A program made the translations under genes and the position numbers. Under the pieces are notes generated by a model. The model did no database searches. It was not told the DNA's origin and saw only the letters and a program-made list of their open reading frames with translations. Positions 42,412 to 51,176 of a stretch of DNA of 64,000 nucleotides are shown here, piece by piece. The stretch's first letter is position 1. Each line of letters starts with the position of its first letter. This DNA is from an uncultured Ruminococcus sp. (lineage in GTDB: Bacteria > Bacillota > Clostridia > Oscillospirales > Ruminococcaceae), in contig NZ_CALDMP010000021.1 of NCBI RefSeq assembly GCF_937915125.1, positions 54,924 through 118,923 of the forward strand, in the 5' to 3' direction.

Positions 42412-43281
42412 ATGGGAATTTTGAAACGTGTTATTGCAAAGGATGCCTCTGTTGTGGCATGTGCAGTGGATGCAACAGATATGATCTCAGAAATGGAGCA
42501 GATCCACGAGACGTCTGCGGTGATGACAGCGGCATTGGGACGGCTGTCCATTGCAGCGAGTATGATGGGCTATGGTCTGAAAAGTGAAAGCGACAGCGTG
42601 ACACTTCGTGTCAAGGGTGGCGGTCCGGCAGGAATGCTGGTTGCTGTGGCAGATAGTCACGGCAATGTCAAAGCAGATGTGGATCAGCCTATCGTGGAAC
42701 TGCCGCTGAATGCCCAGGGGAAACTGGATGTAGGCGGTGCAGTCGGTACAGATGGTACTCTTTCTGTGGTGAAAGATCTGGGGCTGAAAGAGCCGTATGT
42801 AGGTATGGTACCCCTGGTTTCCGGGGAAATTGCCGAGGATATAGCGCAGTATTTTGCCACCAGTGAGCAGACACCTACGGTCTGCGGATTGGGTGTGCTG
42901 GTGAATCCGGATCTGACAGTGAAAGTTGCAGGAGGATTTCTGATCCAGGTGCTGCCTTTTGCCAGTGACGCCTGCATTGACACCATTGAACAGAATCTGA
43001 AAACCCTGCCGCCGGTGACAGTTATGATGGAACAGGGCATGACCACAGAACAGATTGCACTCCGTCTGCTGGATGGTCTGGAGCCCAACCTGTTGGATGA
43101 GGCAGAGGTGCACTATCACTGCGATTGCAGCCGGGAACGGACAGAGCGTGTGCTGACTGCTCTGGGCAATGAGGAACTGACAAAGCTTGCGGCAGAAGGC
43201 AAATCAGTGGATGTCAACTGCCATTTCTGTAAAAAACAGTATACCTTTACACCGGAAGAACTGCTTGCACTGCGCAGCTGA
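42412..43281 (+). CDS. hslO: Redox-regulated chaperone Hsp33 (HslO)
   Basis: A 289-residue cytoplasmic holdase that becomes active when oxidised. The C-terminal zinc switch has its four cysteines as HCDCS (about residue 236) and CHFC (about 270). The N-terminal start MGILKRVIAKDASVVACAVDAT and the GGxxxQxLP-like segment GGFLIQVLPFA are family features. It follows the methyltransferase by 1 base, so they are probably co-translated. For a strict anaerobe it offers protection during oxygen exposure. Confidence 0.95.
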   Translation: MGILKRVIAKDASVVACAVDATDMISEMEQIHETSAVMTAALGRLSIAASMMGYGLKSESDSVTLRVKGGGPAGMLVAVADSHGNVKADVDQPIVELPLNAQGKLDVGGAVGTDGTLSVVKDLGLKEPYVGMVPLVSGEIAEDIAQYFATSEQTPTVCGLGVLVNPDLTVKVAGGFLIQVLPFASDACIDTIEQNLKTLPPVTVMMEQGMTTEQIALRLLDGLEPNLLDEAEVHYHCDCSRERTERVLTALGNEELTKLAAEGKSVDVNCHFCKKQYTFTPEELLALRS

Positions 43282-43337
43282 CTATAAAAATTGTTTTCAA
43301 CAAAGTGAAAAATGCAATGCAAAGGATGTGAGAATGG

Positions 43338-43817
43338 GTGCGCAATCAGAAAAAAGTTTTTATGCTACTTATTGTGATGGCTGCCTGGCTGTTGCTCATG
43401 TGGAAGCTTTCCACTGCAAATGGCACGGAGACTCTGCGTGACAGCATGGTCTTTGCCCGGAAAATTGGCGGCTGGATCTACGATACACCGACGGCGGAAC
43501 AGTTGAACCATCTGAATCTGTTTCTGCGAAAAATGGCGCATGTGTTTCTCTATGCCGTCCTCGGCTGCATTTTTGCAATGCTTTGGCAGCTGCTTCTGGA
43601 ACGATATGCCATGTGGAAACGGATGCTGCCACCGATATTGTGTTGTATAGCAGTGGCATTTTTGGACGAACTGCAAAAAATTCCGATCGCAGGGAGACAT
43701 TTCTCCTGTTCGGAATCTTTTCTGAACGCAGGAAGTGCCCTGGCAGTAATCCTGATTTTTTATTTTTGCGTCTGGATCTGCACCAAAAATGATCGAAAAC
43801 AGGAAACTTCATTATAA
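43338..43817 (+). CDS. VanZ-like membrane protein
   Basis: A 159-residue protein with four predicted membrane helices. VanZ-family features are RKMAHVFLYAVLG (helix 2) and the conserved DELQKIPIAGRHFS with the following Asn-Gly stretch. VanZ relatives are linked to teicoplanin or lipoglycopeptide tolerance, but most chromosomal members have no tested role. It starts with GTG; AAAGGA is about 12 bases upstream. A separate terminator follows. Confidence 0.82.
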   Translation: MRNQKKVFMLLIVMAAWLLLMWKLSTANGTETLRDSMVFARKIGGWIYDTPTAEQLNHLNLFLRKMAHVFLYAVLGCIFAMLWQLLLERYAMWKRMLPPILCCIAVAFLDELQKIPIAGRHFSCSESFLNAGSALAVILIFYFCVWICTKNDRKQETSL

Positions 43818-43825
43818 TGCATCTG

Positions 43826-43860
43826 AGCATCACAGGAAACAGAAGCCTGTGATGCTTTTT
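43826..43860 (+). terminator. Terminator after the VanZ-like gene
   Basis: AGCATCACAGG pairs perfectly with CCTGTGATGCT, followed by T5. Confidence 0.92.
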
Positions 43861-43924
43861 GTACATATCTGACAATTCTAATAAAGAGATTTCTAATTGC
43901 ATTGTGAAAGTTCTCATAATGTAC

Positions 43925-43953
43925 TTGACTTTTTCTCAAAAATTTGGTAATAT
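43925..43953 (+). promoter_or_regulatory. Promoter of the AraC-type regulator
   Basis: TTGACT-N17-TAATAT, about 36 bases before the start codon. Confidence 0.65.
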
Positions 43954-43988
43954 GATAGTATAACATTTTGGGGAGATGTGATTGCTAA

Positions 43989-44864
43989 ATGGATACGCAG
44001 GAATACATAGAGACTGTGGAGAATGCGTGGACAAGATCAGAACGAATTCTTTGCACGCCTTCCGGACTTGCGCGAAAAGCGTTATTCTATGTGCAGGAAA
44101 TCGGCACCTTAACATGCAAGCAGTCTCACCGGAATGCTCGTGATTCGCTGGATTCCTATCTTCTGGTGCTGATACAAAAAGGCAGTGGTGTGTTTACAGT
44201 AGGCAATGAATCCTATACTGTACGGCAGGGTGATATTGTTTTCCTCGATTGTCATCAGCCGTATTCCCATTGCAGCAGCGAATCCGATCCATGGCAATTT
44301 TCTTGGGTTCACTGGAACGGCTATGCCATGCCAGCGCTGTACGAAATGTTTCGCCAGCGACATTCTTCAATTGTGATTCCCAGGGCAGCCGCACATTTTC
44401 TGCCAAAGTTTGAACAGATCAAAGAATCTGTTCTGAAACAGCCGCCGGATTTTGAATTGTTTGTATCTCAGTATCTTACTCAGATCGTAACGCAGCTGGT
44501 GACGGCAAATACAGGTGAATTTCGCCGTTCTGTCGGTGAAATGTCAGAAAAGTGGGGACAGATTCACCGATATCTGGAGGAACATTTTGCAGATAAAATT
44601 ACGCTGGAAGAATTGAGCCAGAAATTTGAGATCAGCAAATTTTATATGCTTCGTGGATTTAAGAAAAAATATGGTGTAACCATTGTTCAGTTTATCAATC
44701 AGTGCCGCATGAATTATGCGAAAAAGCTGCTGCGCTTTACGGATTTGCAAGTGGATGAAATTGCTGAAAGGTGCGGCATTCACGATTCCAGCTATTTTAA
44801 TCGGATTTTCCGTACAACAGAAGGAATCTCTGCCGGTTCCTATCGGAAGCAATGGAGAAATTAA
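43989..44864 (+). CDS. AraC family transcriptional regulator
   Basis: A 291-residue regulator. The N-terminal cupin-like sensing domain has GVFTVGNESYTVRQGDIVFLD, typical for sugar-sensing AraC proteins. The C-terminal two helix-turn-helix motifs are ITLEELSQKFEISKFYMLRGFKK and VDEIAERCGIHDSSYFNRIFR (about residues 200-285). It stands alone, next to the convergent GH26-dockerin gene. Control of mannan or other plant-sugar genes is a reasonable guess, not shown by sequence. The GGGGAG site is 13 bases upstream. Confidence 0.9.
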   Translation: MDTQEYIETVENAWTRSERILCTPSGLARKALFYVQEIGTLTCKQSHRNARDSLDSYLLVLIQKGSGVFTVGNESYTVRQGDIVFLDCHQPYSHCSSESDPWQFSWVHWNGYAMPALYEMFRQRHSSIVIPRAAAHFLPKFEQIKESVLKQPPDFELFVSQYLTQIVTQLVTANTGEFRRSVGEMSEKWGQIHRYLEEHFADKITLEELSQKFEISKFYMLRGFKKKYGVTIVQFINQCRMNYAKKLLRFTDLQVDEIAERCGIHDSSYFNRIFRTTEGISAGSYRKQWRN

Positions 44865-44874
44865 TTACACAGAA

Positions 44875-44902
44875 AGAGCCGTTCTTGCAATGGCTCTTTT
44901 TT
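44875..44902 (+). terminator. Terminator after the AraC gene
   Basis: AGAGCC pairs with GGCTCT around an 11-base loop, followed by T6. Confidence 0.8.
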
Positions 44903-44919
44903 ATGCGGTATTGCCATAG

Positions 44920-44955
44920 AAAAAAGACTGCTCCAGTACGGAACAGTCTTTTTTG
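44920..44955 (-). terminator. Terminator of the large GH26-dockerin gene
   Basis: AAAAAAGACTG...TCC pairs with GGA...CAGTCTTTTTT, so on the minus strand the stem is followed by a T run. Confidence 0.82.
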
Positions 44956-44989
44956 AATAAGTATAGATTGTATTTATGCGGTATGCTTG

Positions 44990-47875
44990 TTATCCGTTTA
45001 CAGGAATAGAGTCTACCAGGTGAACCAGGAATTTCAGCAGGGTGATGCTGTCATCACCGTTCACTTCGTTGTTTTTAAAGCAGTCTGCATTTGCAGCAGC
45101 CTGATCGGACAGCTTCACCTGACCAGCAACAGCCTTGTTCAGCAGGACAGCGTCTGTAATGTCAACTCTGCCGTCTACATTGATGTCACCGTACAGTGTA
45201 GGCTCTACATCACCGTTGTTGCTGCTTGACTGGGTAGTTGTTGTAGTTGTTTCAGATTCAGAAGCCAGGGTTGTATCACCGGAAGAAACAGTGGTAGTTT
45301 CTGTCGTAGTGGTGGTAGTAGCAGCGGACTCTGTTGTGGTATCTGAGCTGTCGCTGTTGGAAAGCGGGAGATAAGCACCGTTCAGAGCAATCTGATCAGT
45401 GGGAACAGAGTCGCCGCCGGTGTTATTTGCCCACCATACCTGAACCTGTGCGGTGTTCTGCTTCTGTGCAGCAGCGCTGATGGCAGCGATCTTGTCTGCA
45501 TCTTTTACCTTATCTGCGCCGTCATTGTAGGAAACTTCAAAGGGCTTATCCAATGTTACAGTGATCTCGCCGACCTGATCCATTTCCCACTTGTAGGATA
45601 CCCAGTATTCTGTGCCGTCTACCGTTACAGAAATACCAACACAGCCGTTTGCATAAGAAACGGAGCCTCCAGGTGCTATGATAAAGTCCAGAATCACCGT
45701 ATCGCCGATGGCTCTGTCAAATGTGATGTCATAGTTACCGTTGTTTTCTGTTACGTCAGCCGGAACGGTAGCTGCCGGATTTGCACTAGTTGTTGTTGTT
45801 GTTGTTGTTGTAGTTGTAGTTGTGGTTTCGCTGCCGGAAGATGCGGTTGTATCCGATGTGTCGGATTTCGGCAGATATGCGCCGATCAGAACGATTTCAG
45901 AGGTCTTTACAGAATTCTCATCGCCATCATTCGCCCACCATACCTGAACCTGTGCGGTGTTCTGTTCCTGTGCAACTGCACTGATCTTTGCAATCTGGTC
46001 TGCATCCTCGACCTTGTCAGCGCCTGCATTGTAGGAAATCTCAAAGGGTTCATCCAGCTTGAATGCGATGTCGCCTGCACCGTCAATTTCCCATTTATAG
46101 GATACCCAATAGTCTGTGCCGTCTACATTGACAGAAATGCCAACACAGCCGTTTGCATAGGTGACAGAATCCGGGCAGGTGAAGTCCAGGATCACAGTAT
46201 CACCAATCGCTCTGTCGAAAGTAACATTATAGTTGCCAGCCTTAACAGCAATGCTGCCCGGGTCACCCTTGCTGGGATCCGGTGCGGGTGTTGTTTTAGT
46301 TGTAGTTGTTGTTCTGGAGGTGCTTGCAGTTGTCTCACGGCTGACGGTCGTACCCGACGGCTTGAATGCTGCATATGCTTCTTTGAATTCGTCCAGTGTG
46401 ATTACCAGATCGCTCTGATAAACTTCTGTCAATGTAGTAGGATTGTTGTAATTGGAATCCATCAGATGCTCGCCATACCAGGGCATAAAGTACAGCCAGT
46501 ATGCGCTCTCGGAGATCATGTTCTCAACAGACGGAATTGTGTCATTCTCCATCATAGCGATCATTTTTGTATTGTTATACATCTTGATCAGACCATAGAA
46601 GGTGGAAGAAATTGCACTTTCATTCGGTGTGGTCACACCAGTAGTCCAGTTCTTAGCATTGTACTTGTCGTAGCCGATGATATCAACATAGTCAGCACCC
46701 GGATAGAACAGTGCAGAATCATCGCTGTAGGTGTAGCTGTTGAATTCCCAGATGAGGTTGTGCAGACCATATTCCTTTGTCAGTATGTCGTACAGGTATT
46801 GATACAACTGAACATAGACATCTGCGCCTTCCTTCGACCACCAGAACCATGCGCCGCTGCCGTCAGCACCGCCGTTACCCTCTGCTTCGTGGAACGGGCG
46901 GAACAGAAGCGGAACGTCTGCATCTGCTACTTTTTTCAGTTGTGTTGCAAGATTATCTACAGCAAGGAGGAAATACTCATATTCTTTTGTACCTTCAACC
47001 ATGCAGTTTGCAGTGACAAAATCAGTCTTTTCAGAATAGGTTGTCTTATCAAAAGCCAACGTACTGCCTACTGTGTAGTCGCTCATGCTGGTAGGAACAT
47101 TGATGTGCCAGCTTGCCGTTGCGATACCGCCGGAATCCTTGACCCAGCTGATGATACGACCGGATGTGCCGGCATCCCATGCATACAGCGGGCAGGTCTC
47201 ACCAAAGTCGAAACCACGGATTACCGGAAGCTCACCGGTCATTTCCTGGATATAATTGAATTCGTCATCTCTGGATTCGCCGTAAAATTCCTGCTGACCA
47301 GAGAGAACATTTTTGCCGTATACAGTAGAAAGGTATTCCATGAGCTTCTGGGTTTCCGCAGTTGCTTCCGGATCGCAGCAAGCAGTGTCTGTTGCGACCA
47401 CTTCCGGCAGAGTTGCTGCCTCCACACGGATATAGTCGATGTTGACCCATCCCCAGCTGCATTCCACACCGATTTCATTGTCACCGGCAGTCAGCTTAAC
47501 AGTACCTGTATTTGCTTCTACCCATTCGCCTTCATCGGTGCTAGAACAGCTGAAAGAGCCGGAATTCACACCGTTCACTGTGACAAATTCGATTTTATCA
47601 CCATAGGGTGAGGAATAACCAACAATGATGTCATACATACCAGTTGTCTGAATAGGAACAGTAACCGTTGCTTTTTCGCCGCTGTTTTCAAAGAAAACAT
47701 AGCTTCCGCCGGAAGCACTCGCGTCATCCTTGACGGTGCCGGTAACTGTACCGGATTCCAGTTCGTATTTCGTGCCGTCAGCAGCAAGAGATGTCAATGA
47801 GCTCATCATTATGCCGTTTACGGTCATTGCGCCGGCAGTCAGGACTGTCAGCAATTTTTTCGCAATTCTTCTCAT
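44990..47875 (-). CDS. Cellulosomal GH26 beta-mannanase with CBM35-like, two tandem beta modules and dockerin
   Basis: A 961-residue secreted enzyme. Signal peptide about 1-32, CBM35-like domain about 35-155, GH26 barrel about 175-500 (acid/base Glu in FRPFHEAEG, nucleophile Glu in AMMENDTIP). Two nearly identical modules of about 125 residues follow (about 545-665 and 710-830; both contain YANGCVGIS, YWVSYKWE and AQVQVWWAN), joined by Thr-rich linkers. A type I dockerin ends it (GDINVDGRVDITDA, second repeat DCFKNNEVNGDD). The twin modules are probably carbohydrate-binding; the family is not recognised with certainty. The ATG follows GGAGGAGG. Confidence 0.9.
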   Translation of the reverse strand: MRRIAKKLLTVLTAGAMTVNGIMMSSLTSLAADGTKYELESGTVTGTVKDDASASGGSYVFFENSGEKATVTVPIQTTGMYDIIVGYSSPYGDKIEFVTVNGVNSGSFSCSSTDEGEWVEANTGTVKLTAGDNEIGVECSWGWVNIDYIRVEAATLPEVVATDTACCDPEATAETQKLMEYLSTVYGKNVLSGQQEFYGESRDDEFNYIQEMTGELPVIRGFDFGETCPLYAWDAGTSGRIISWVKDSGGIATASWHINVPTSMSDYTVGSTLAFDKTTYSEKTDFVTANCMVEGTKEYEYFLLAVDNLATQLKKVADADVPLLFRPFHEAEGNGGADGSGAWFWWSKEGADVYVQLYQYLYDILTKEYGLHNLIWEFNSYTYSDDSALFYPGADYVDIIGYDKYNAKNWTTGVTTPNESAISSTFYGLIKMYNNTKMIAMMENDTIPSVENMISESAYWLYFMPWYGEHLMDSNYNNPTTLTEVYQSDLVITLDEFKEAYAAFKPSGTTVSRETTASTSRTTTTTKTTPAPDPSKGDPGSIAVKAGNYNVTFDRAIGDTVILDFTCPDSVTYANGCVGISVNVDGTDYWVSYKWEIDGAGDIAFKLDEPFEISYNAGADKVEDADQIAKISAVAQEQNTAQVQVWWANDGDENSVKTSEIVLIGAYLPKSDTSDTTASSGSETTTTTTTTTTTTTSANPAATVPADVTENNGNYDITFDRAIGDTVILDFIIAPGGSVSYANGCVGISVTVDGTEYWVSYKWEMDQVGEITVTLDKPFEVSYNDGADKVKDADKIAAISAAAQKQNTAQVQVWWANNTGGDSVPTDQIALNGAYLPLSNSDSSDTTTESAATTTTTTETTTVSSGDTTLASESETTTTTTQSSSNNGDVEPTLYGDINVDGRVDITDAVLLNKAVAGQVKLSDQAAANADCFKNNEVNGDDSITLLKFLVHLVDSIPVNG

Positions 47876-47909
47876 GATATCCTCCTCCAAGGATTTAAAT
47901 TTTGTACTT

Positions 47910-47938
47910 ATTGTACCATATTTTTTTTGCTATGTCAA
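47910..47938 (-). promoter_or_regulatory. Promoter of the large GH26-dockerin gene
   Basis: On the minus strand TTGACA-N17-TACAAT, about 35 bases before the start codon. Confidence 0.82.
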
Positions 47939-48033
47939 TACTTTTTTACATGCGCAGTATAAATGTACAATTTTTTGCTGGGTATTTGCAACTTTAATGT
48001 ATCTTGGAATTTCGTGGGATACTGCATAACTTA

Positions 48034-48084
48034 TAAGGCAACACCGCACAAAGAGCGCCTGGCGACTTCGTATGGTATTGCCTT
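48034..48084. repeat. Family A repeat, short form
   Basis: AAGGCAACACCGCACAAAGA on the left and GTATGGTATTGCCTT on the right, about 51 bp. It lies between two divergent promoters and outside both transcripts. The 90 bases to its right are AT-rich with nothing recognisable. Confidence 0.85.
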
Positions 48085-48189
48085 TGCTGGATTGGCTATA
48101 GATCGTAATATCTAAATTTTACTATTTTTAAATGCATAGGAAACATACGTTAAAAAATCATAAAGTCTAAGAATAATTTGGCTCCAGCC

Positions 48190-48218
48190 TTGCATTTTCA
48201 TCATAGCTGTGGTATACT
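48190..48218 (+). promoter_or_regulatory. Promoter of the PAP2 gene
   Basis: TTGCAT-N17-TATACT, 68 bases before the start codon. Confidence 0.7.
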
Positions 48219-48285
48219 AATAAAAAATAGATACAAGCGTATTTGCATGGTCTGTACGGATCGGAACAGAAAGAAGGTGGACAGT

Positions 48286-48891
48286 ATGCTGCAAAATCTA
48301 CGAAACTGGGATCGCCGGGCGCTCTTATGGCTCCAGGAGCATTTTCGGCGTGCCGGGCTGACGCTGACTATGAAAATTGCGACATTTCTGGGGAACGGCG
48401 GCATTATCTGGCTGACAGCATGCGCCTGTCTGCTGCTTCGTCCTGAGACCCGGCGTGCATCTGTGACCGCACTGCTGTCACTGCTGTTTTCCATTTTGAT
48501 CAACAATGCTATGCTGAAACATCTGGTGGCGCGTGCACGTCCTCATGACAGGATCCAGAATCTGATCGTGCTGATCCGGAGACCAAGGGATTTTTCCTTT
48601 CCGTCCGGACATACTTCCAGTTCCTTTGCGGTGGCGACTGTATTTCTGAGTATGTTGCCTCTCTGGATTGGTCTGACGGCAATGACCCTGGCGGTGCTGA
48701 TCGCCTTTTCCAGACTGTATCTGGGTGCACATTATCCCTCCGACGTGGTATGCGGTGCTGTTCTGGGCGTGCTTTTCGGGCTTGCTGCATTGTATCTCAC
48801 GCCGCTGCTGCTGAAAAGCTCGTGGTTGCCGGACTCGGTGCGCACCTGGTTTGATCTGGATGTCTTGAAAATGGCACGATTTTACAGTTGA
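48286..48891 (+). CDS. PAP2 family membrane phosphatase
   Basis: A 201-residue protein with about five membrane helices and the three PAP2 motifs: KHLVARARP, FPSGHTSSS (catalytic His) and SRLYLGAHYPSDV (nucleophile His and Asp). Such enzymes remove phosphate from lipid phosphates such as undecaprenyl diphosphate or phosphatidic acid; the exact substrate is open. It would add to UppP encoded at 16.1 kb if it acts on undecaprenyl diphosphate. The ATG has AAGAAGGTGG upstream. Confidence 0.88.
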   Translation: MLQNLRNWDRRALLWLQEHFRRAGLTLTMKIATFLGNGGIIWLTACACLLLRPETRRASVTALLSLLFSILINNAMLKHLVARARPHDRIQNLIVLIRRPRDFSFPSGHTSSSFAVATVFLSMLPLWIGLTAMTLAVLIAFSRLYLGAHYPSDVVCGAVLGVLFGLAALYLTPLLLKSSWLPDSVRTWFDLDVLKMARFYS

Positions 48892-48921
48892 AAATTGAAT
48901 TTCGTTTTTTCACGATAAAAA

Positions 48922-48968
48922 GAAAGCGCATAGACGGTGATGTTGATCCGTTCTATGCGCTTTTTTTA
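48922..48968. terminator. Bidirectional terminator between PAP2 gene and nadE
   Basis: AAAGCGCATAGA-CGG pairs with CCG-TTCTATGCGCTTT, followed by T runs on the plus side and A on the minus side. Confidence 0.88.
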
Positions 48969-50915
48969 TGCTTCCAGAGATTCCAGATCCTTCTGCCACA
49001 ATGTTACGCAAGCATCGCTGGGCATACGCCAGTCGCCTCTGGGAGACAGGGTCACGCTGCCCACTTTGGGACCGTCCGGGAGACAACTCCGTTTGAACTG
49101 CTGGGAGAAGAACCGCCAGTAGAATTTTTTCAGCCATTTCAGGATGGTGGTATCATCGTAGGTGCCTTTGAATGCAATTTGCGCCAGCCGGTAGATTTTG
49201 TGGGGCGCAAAGCCCAGACGCAGGACATAATACAGGAAAAAGTCATGGAGTGCATATGGTCCCACAATATCTTCGGTCTTCTGGGCAATGGTGCCATCCT
49301 GTTCCGGCGGCAGAAGTTCCGGGCTGACCGGGGTGTCCAGTACATCCCGCAGCACGGCAGAAAGGGTATCCTCTGTCTGGGATGCCTCATATGCTACCAG
49401 ATACCGCACCAGGGTTTTGGGGATAGAGGCATTCACCGCATACATGCTCATATGATCGCCGTTGTACGTTGCCCAGCCCAGTGCCAGCTCGGACAGATCG
49501 CCTGTACCGATAACGATACCGCCAGTCTGGTTTGCCAGATCCATGAGCACCTGGGTACGTTCCCGTGCCTGGGAATTTTCATAGGTCACATCGTGGACAA
49601 CTTCGTCATGTCCGATATCTGCAAAGTGCTGCCGGACACTGTCCTGGATGGGGATTTCCCGCAGCGTTGCGCCATATGCCTTTGCCAGACGGCAGGCGTT
49701 CTGATAGGTGCGGTCAGTCGTACCAAAGCAGGGCATGGTCACGGCAATCATGCCGGAGGGATCCAGTCCGCAGATGCGGAAGGCGTGTACCATAACGATC
49801 AATGCCAGGGTGGAGTCCAGTCCGCCGGACAAACCAACCACAGCGGTTTTGCAGCCGATGTGCTTCAGACGTGTGGCAAGTCCCGTTGCCTGTAGGGTAA
49901 GGATTTTTTCGCAGCGCTGGGAAAGCTCTTTGTCAACCTTGGGTACAAAAGGAGACGGGTCGATCCAGCGTGTCAGCTTGGTTTCCTCTAGAGCCATAGA
50001 AAAAGCGGTGGCAACGATATTTTCATTTACCAGCTGCTGGAATGTGTTGGAACGGCGGCGTTCTCCGGCAAGCCGCTGGACATCCACATCGGCATAGAGG
50101 ATCCCCAGGGTAAACAGCTGGGATTCCGCCAGAAGTGAGCCGTTTTCCAGGATCAGGTTGTGCCCGGCAAAGACCATATCCTGGGTAGATTCCCCGAAGC
50201 CGGCATCTGCATAGGCATAGGCGCACAGGAGACTGCCGGATTTTGCTTTGAGTATGGTGCGGCGATAGTCCTCCTTGCCGATGATTTCATCGCTGCATGA
50301 GAGGTTGACAATAATAGTTGCTCCAGCCTTTGCCATATAGACGGAAGGGGTATCGCCGACCCAGACATCCTCGCATATCTCCACGCCGAATACAAAATCC
50401 GGCAGTTCCGTACAGGTGAAAAGCTGTTTTGCGCCGAATTTCACCGTACCGAGTCCATGGGCATCCCGAATGCGAAGATAGGACTGGGGACAGTTCCAGG
50501 ATGCATCCGGCCCGGATGCAAAATGCCGTATTTCATAGAATTCGCTGTAATTGGGAATATTCTGCTTGGGCACCATGCCCAGAATATCGCCCTCATAGCA
50601 GACAGCGGCGCAGTTATACAGTCCGTTGCCGTGGGCATAGGGCAGTCCTACGATGACAATGGCAGGCAGATCTTTCGTCTCTTGCAAAATTGTCAGCAGT
50701 GCATCCAGTGCCCCCTGGATGAGGGTATTTTGCAGGAACAGGTCACCGCAGGTGTATCCGGTAATGCAAAGCTCCGGAAATACAATGAGTTTTGCGCCGG
50801 CAGAAGCGGCTTCCTTGGCGTGGGCAATGATCTGTTGCACGTTATAGGTACAATCCGCCACCCGAAGCGGCGGCGTGACACAGGCGATTTTAATGAATCC
50901 GTCTTTCATGGACAT
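48966..50915 (-). CDS. nadE: Glutamine-dependent NAD+ synthetase NadE
   Basis: A 649-residue two-domain enzyme that makes NAD+ from deamido-NAD+ using ammonia released from glutamine. The N-terminal nitrilase-type amidase domain has the Glu in FPELCITGYT, the Lys region PKQNIPNYSEFYE and the nucleophile Cys in VEICEDVWVG. The C-terminal synthetase has the PP-loop GLSGGLDSTLAL. The long form agrees with glutamine use. I start at the ATG 5 bases after GGGAG; another ATG two codons later is possible. It is a single-gene unit. Confidence 0.95.
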   Translation of the reverse strand: MSMKDGFIKIACVTPPLRVADCTYNVQQIIAHAKEAASAGAKLIVFPELCITGYTCGDLFLQNTLIQGALDALLTILQETKDLPAIVIVGLPYAHGNGLYNCAAVCYEGDILGMVPKQNIPNYSEFYEIRHFASGPDASWNCPQSYLRIRDAHGLGTVKFGAKQLFTCTELPDFVFGVEICEDVWVGDTPSVYMAKAGATIIVNLSCSDEIIGKEDYRRTILKAKSGSLLCAYAYADAGFGESTQDMVFAGHNLILENGSLLAESQLFTLGILYADVDVQRLAGERRRSNTFQQLVNENIVATAFSMALEETKLTRWIDPSPFVPKVDKELSQRCEKILTLQATGLATRLKHIGCKTAVVGLSGGLDSTLALIVMVHAFRICGLDPSGMIAVTMPCFGTTDRTYQNACRLAKAYGATLREIPIQDSVRQHFADIGHDEVVHDVTYENSQARERTQVLMDLANQTGGIVIGTGDLSELALGWATYNGDHMSMYAVNASIPKTLVRYLVAYEASQTEDTLSAVLRDVLDTPVSPELLPPEQDGTIAQKTEDIVGPYALHDFFLYYVLRLGFAPHKIYRLAQIAFKGTYDDTTILKWLKKFYWRFFSQQFKRSCLPDGPKVGSVTLSPRGDWRMPSDACVTLWQKDLESLEA

Positions 50916-50943
50916 ACACACTCCCGTTCAATGGTTTTCTTTT

Positions 50944-50972
50944 ATTATACCCGAAACAGGAGAAAAATGCAA
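50944..50972 (-). promoter_or_regulatory. Promoter of nadE
   Basis: On the minus strand TTGCAT-N17-TATAAT, about 29 bases before the start codon. Confidence 0.8.
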
Positions 50973-51021
50973 GGCTGAGCGCATCATGTTTTTACAGATT
51001 GGTTTTCATGTCATAGCATAA

Positions 51022-51108
51022 AGGCACCTCTAAAAATCCGCACACCCGTCATCTGTGGTGCATCTTTACGCCACATCTGACGGATTCGGGGTTTTTAGAG
51101 ATGCCCAT
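51022..51108. repeat. Family C repeat, copy 3 (longest)
   Basis: About 87 bp: GGCACCTCTAAAAATCCG at the left, CACCCGTCATCTGTGGTGCA inside and CGGGGTTTTTAGAGATGCCC at the right. The ends are inverted repeats with few mismatches, and an internal GTGG.../...CCAC pairing extends the fold. Confidence 0.82.
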
Positions 51109-51176
51109 AACTCTATAAGTGGGAGCAGACCGTCTTACGCAAATTGCCGGATAGAAACAAGTATCTGATACGTTGC

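Noticed and set aside
44905..44920. GCGGTATTGCC fragment near the AraC terminator as another family A copy
   Set aside because: Only one end-like word is present, with no partner or interior; it could be a relic or chance.
46466..47611. Plus-strand open frame opposite the GH26-dockerin gene
   Set aside because: The minus-strand enzyme has signal peptide, catalytic motifs and dockerin; the plus-strand translation has no recognisable pattern.
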